Assembly (NCBI GenBank): GCA_000963575.1
Contig: CP011077.1
Span: 4,650,001 to 4,714,000, forward strand
DNA: 64,000 nucleotides
Source: Klebsiella michiganensis
Lineage (GTDB): Bacteria > Pseudomonadota > Gammaproteobacteria > Enterobacterales > Enterobacteriaceae
Reading direction: 5' to 3'
Made by a program: the position numbers and the translations under genes. Positions 62,960 through 64,000 of this stretch are shown here, one piece after another; positions within the stretch are counted from its first letter, which is position 1, and each line of letters begins with the position of its first letter. The notes below the pieces were generated by a model. It saw nothing but the letters and a program-made list of their open reading frames with translations. It was not told where the DNA came from and searched no databases.

Positions 62960-64000
62960 GTTGACCTCCCGGAATTGGATGACCAAGGCTGTCGTACAGC
63001 GCTTCGAGTACCGGACTACCGCTCTGAATACCGGACACCAGTGCCACATCGCTGCGGGTGACAAAAATCTGCGTACGGAAGCACATCACCACCGGGCTAC
63101 CTACGGGATAGCAGCCTTCCAGCGCCAGATGATAATCAATGCTGGAGGTGTCTGGCTGCAGCAATCGCGCCTGCTCGGGCTGTGCATCACTGCTGAACAC
63201 CAGCGCATTCTGCGCATGACCGCGACGATAATATCCCCCGCCGAAGCAATAGCTTTTGCCCTGAAACTGATGGGAAACTTCCGTCAGATAGAGCATGGCG
63301 ATGGACTCCGGCTGATCGCCATTCTGGTTCGCCGGGATGGTACCGGTTAGCGCATGGCCCGGTTCGGCATGGGTCACCCCGTGCTCAGCCAGAATATGGA
63401 AAGTGCCGCAGCTTGAGGCCGATGGCGCATTGATTTGCTCAATCTCAACCCCCTGCTCGTGCAGCAGATCCCGGGCCTTAAGCAGCGTCATCAGGTTGCG
63501 GGTCGGCTGCGTCTGCTGCTGCTCTTCGTTCCAGAGCAGACAGGGGAAATGCGTCAACCCGGTAAGGCGAATACCCGGCATCTCACGAATCTCGCTTACC
63601 ACGTCATCCAGTTCGTTAAGCGAAAAACCGGCTTCCTGACCCGGATAAAGCCGGTCATATTCGGCAAACACTTTCAGCATCACCGCCTGAACCCTTCCGT
63701 TTGCCAGCGCGGCATCGGAGACTTCGCGGGCTTTTTCCAGTGAGAACAAGGTGATAATTTCCGTCTCGCCGTTCACACTCTCCTCAACCAAAGCCACCGG
63801 CACCTGCACCAGATGCCCCACATGCAGCACGGGGACATGGGCTTCGCGAAGCGTTCGGGCCTCTTTAAAATCAACGGCGACGGCGCCTTTAAAACCCAGT
63901 TCAACCAGCTTGTTGGCCAGCCACGGGTTACGCCCCAGCTGCTTGGTCATAAAATAGAGCGTAATGCCGTGCTTCTGTGCGGCCGCGAGCAGTTTCCGGC
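62952..64000 (-). CDS. yhfX: PLP-dependent amino-acid racemase-like YhfX (N-terminus beyond window)
   Basis: Fold-type III (alanine racemase-like) PLP protein, function unknown. The frame is open to the right edge; before the internal ATG at 63950 it continues with [16 protein letters not shown], matching the E. coli protein, so ~42 residues are missing. [11 protein letters not shown] holds the Lys most likely to bind PLP, and [19 protein letters not shown] and the [12 protein letters not shown] blocks are intact. First gene seen of the yhfXW-php-UTS operon; yhfY/yhfZ would lie beyond. Confidence 0.92.
   Translation of the reverse strand, partial: RKLLAAAQKHGITLYFMTKQLGRNPWLANKLVELGFKGAVAVDFKEARTLREAHVPVLHVGHLVQVPVALVEESVNGETEIITLFSLEKAREVSDAALANGRVQAVMLKVFAEYDRLYPGQEAGFSLNELDDVVSEIREMPGIRLTGLTHFPCLLWNEEQQQTQPTRNLMTLLKARDLLHEQGVEIEQINAPSASSCGTFHILAEHGVTHAEPGHALTGTIPANQNGDQPESIAMLYLTEVSHQFQGKSYCFGGGYYRRGHAQNALVFSSDAQPEQARLLQPDTSSIDYHLALEGCYPVGSPVVMCFRTQIFVTRSDVALVSGIQSGSPVLEALYDSLGHPIPGGQHE

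Overview
The window is a chromosomal segment of a member of the Enterobacteriaceae. The gene order, from aroE-tsaC-yrdD-smg-dprA/def-fmt-rsmB-trkA-mscL through the alpha, spc, S10 and str ribosomal operons to slyD-kefGB-crp-argD-pabA-ppiA-nirBDC-cysG, follows the E. coli/Salmonella/Enterobacter backbone, and most proteins match the E. coli family lengths. I cannot name the genus. No tRNA, rRNA, transposase, integrase, phage gene or CRISPR array was seen.

Layout. 1-3385 (minus): aroE (cut by the window edge), tsaC, yrdD, smg, dprA. 3514-8342 (plus): def-fmt-rsmB, trkA, mscL. 8278-9415 (minus): arfA, whose reading frame runs into the end of mscL, then zntR and yhdN. 9528-23184 (minus): 27 ribosomal, secretion and RNA polymerase genes in three transcription blocks, S10 (rpsJ to rpsQ), spc (rplN to rpmJ) and alpha (rpsM to rplQ). 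A promoter and a leader attenuator precede S10; a terminator and a promoter separate S10 from spc. 23573-24841: a short prepilin-peptidase-like gene, bfr and bfd. 25056-29460 (minus): the str operon rpsL-rpsG-fusA-tufA with a clear promoter. 29585-31353 (minus): yheO-tusDCB, tRNA sulfur relay. 31692-36277: fkpA, slyX, slyD, yheV and the kefGB potassium efflux pair. 36399-42590: yheS, a LysE-type exporter, yheT-yheU, prkB, yhfA, crp. 42652-47310: yhfK, argD, pabA, ppiA. 47591-58031 (plus): tsgA, an accessory cassette (glutathione S-transferase, a large flavin/ferredoxin oxidoreductase, a LysR regulator), then nirB-nirD-nirC-cysG. 58059-64000 (minus): yhfS-yhfT-yhfU-php-yhfW-yhfX, an uncharacterised metabolic operon cut at the right edge.

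How the genes work together. Most of the window serves protein synthesis: initiator tRNA formylation and deformylation (fmt, def), rRNA methylation (rsmB), tRNA modification (tsaC, tusBCD), ribosomal proteins, elongation factors, SecY and RNA polymerase alpha, plus ribosome rescue (arfA, translation ABC-F yheS). A second theme is redox and nitrogen metabolism: nirBD with siroheme synthase CysG and nitrite channel NirC, headed by an FNR site and a NarL/NarP 7-2-7 site whose spacing is that of the classical nirB promoter.

Relative to the E. coli order as I remember it, fic-yhfG (pabA-ppiA), chiA (bfd-tufA), the gsp genes (rpsJ-bfr) and yhfL-frl (cysG-yhfS) are missing, while a LysE exporter and the three-gene redox cassette are present. 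The points most worth a second look are that cassette, the long arfA tail with its internal stem-loop, the palindromic elements (one composite inside the nir operon), the shortened prepilin peptidase and the yhfS-X operon.
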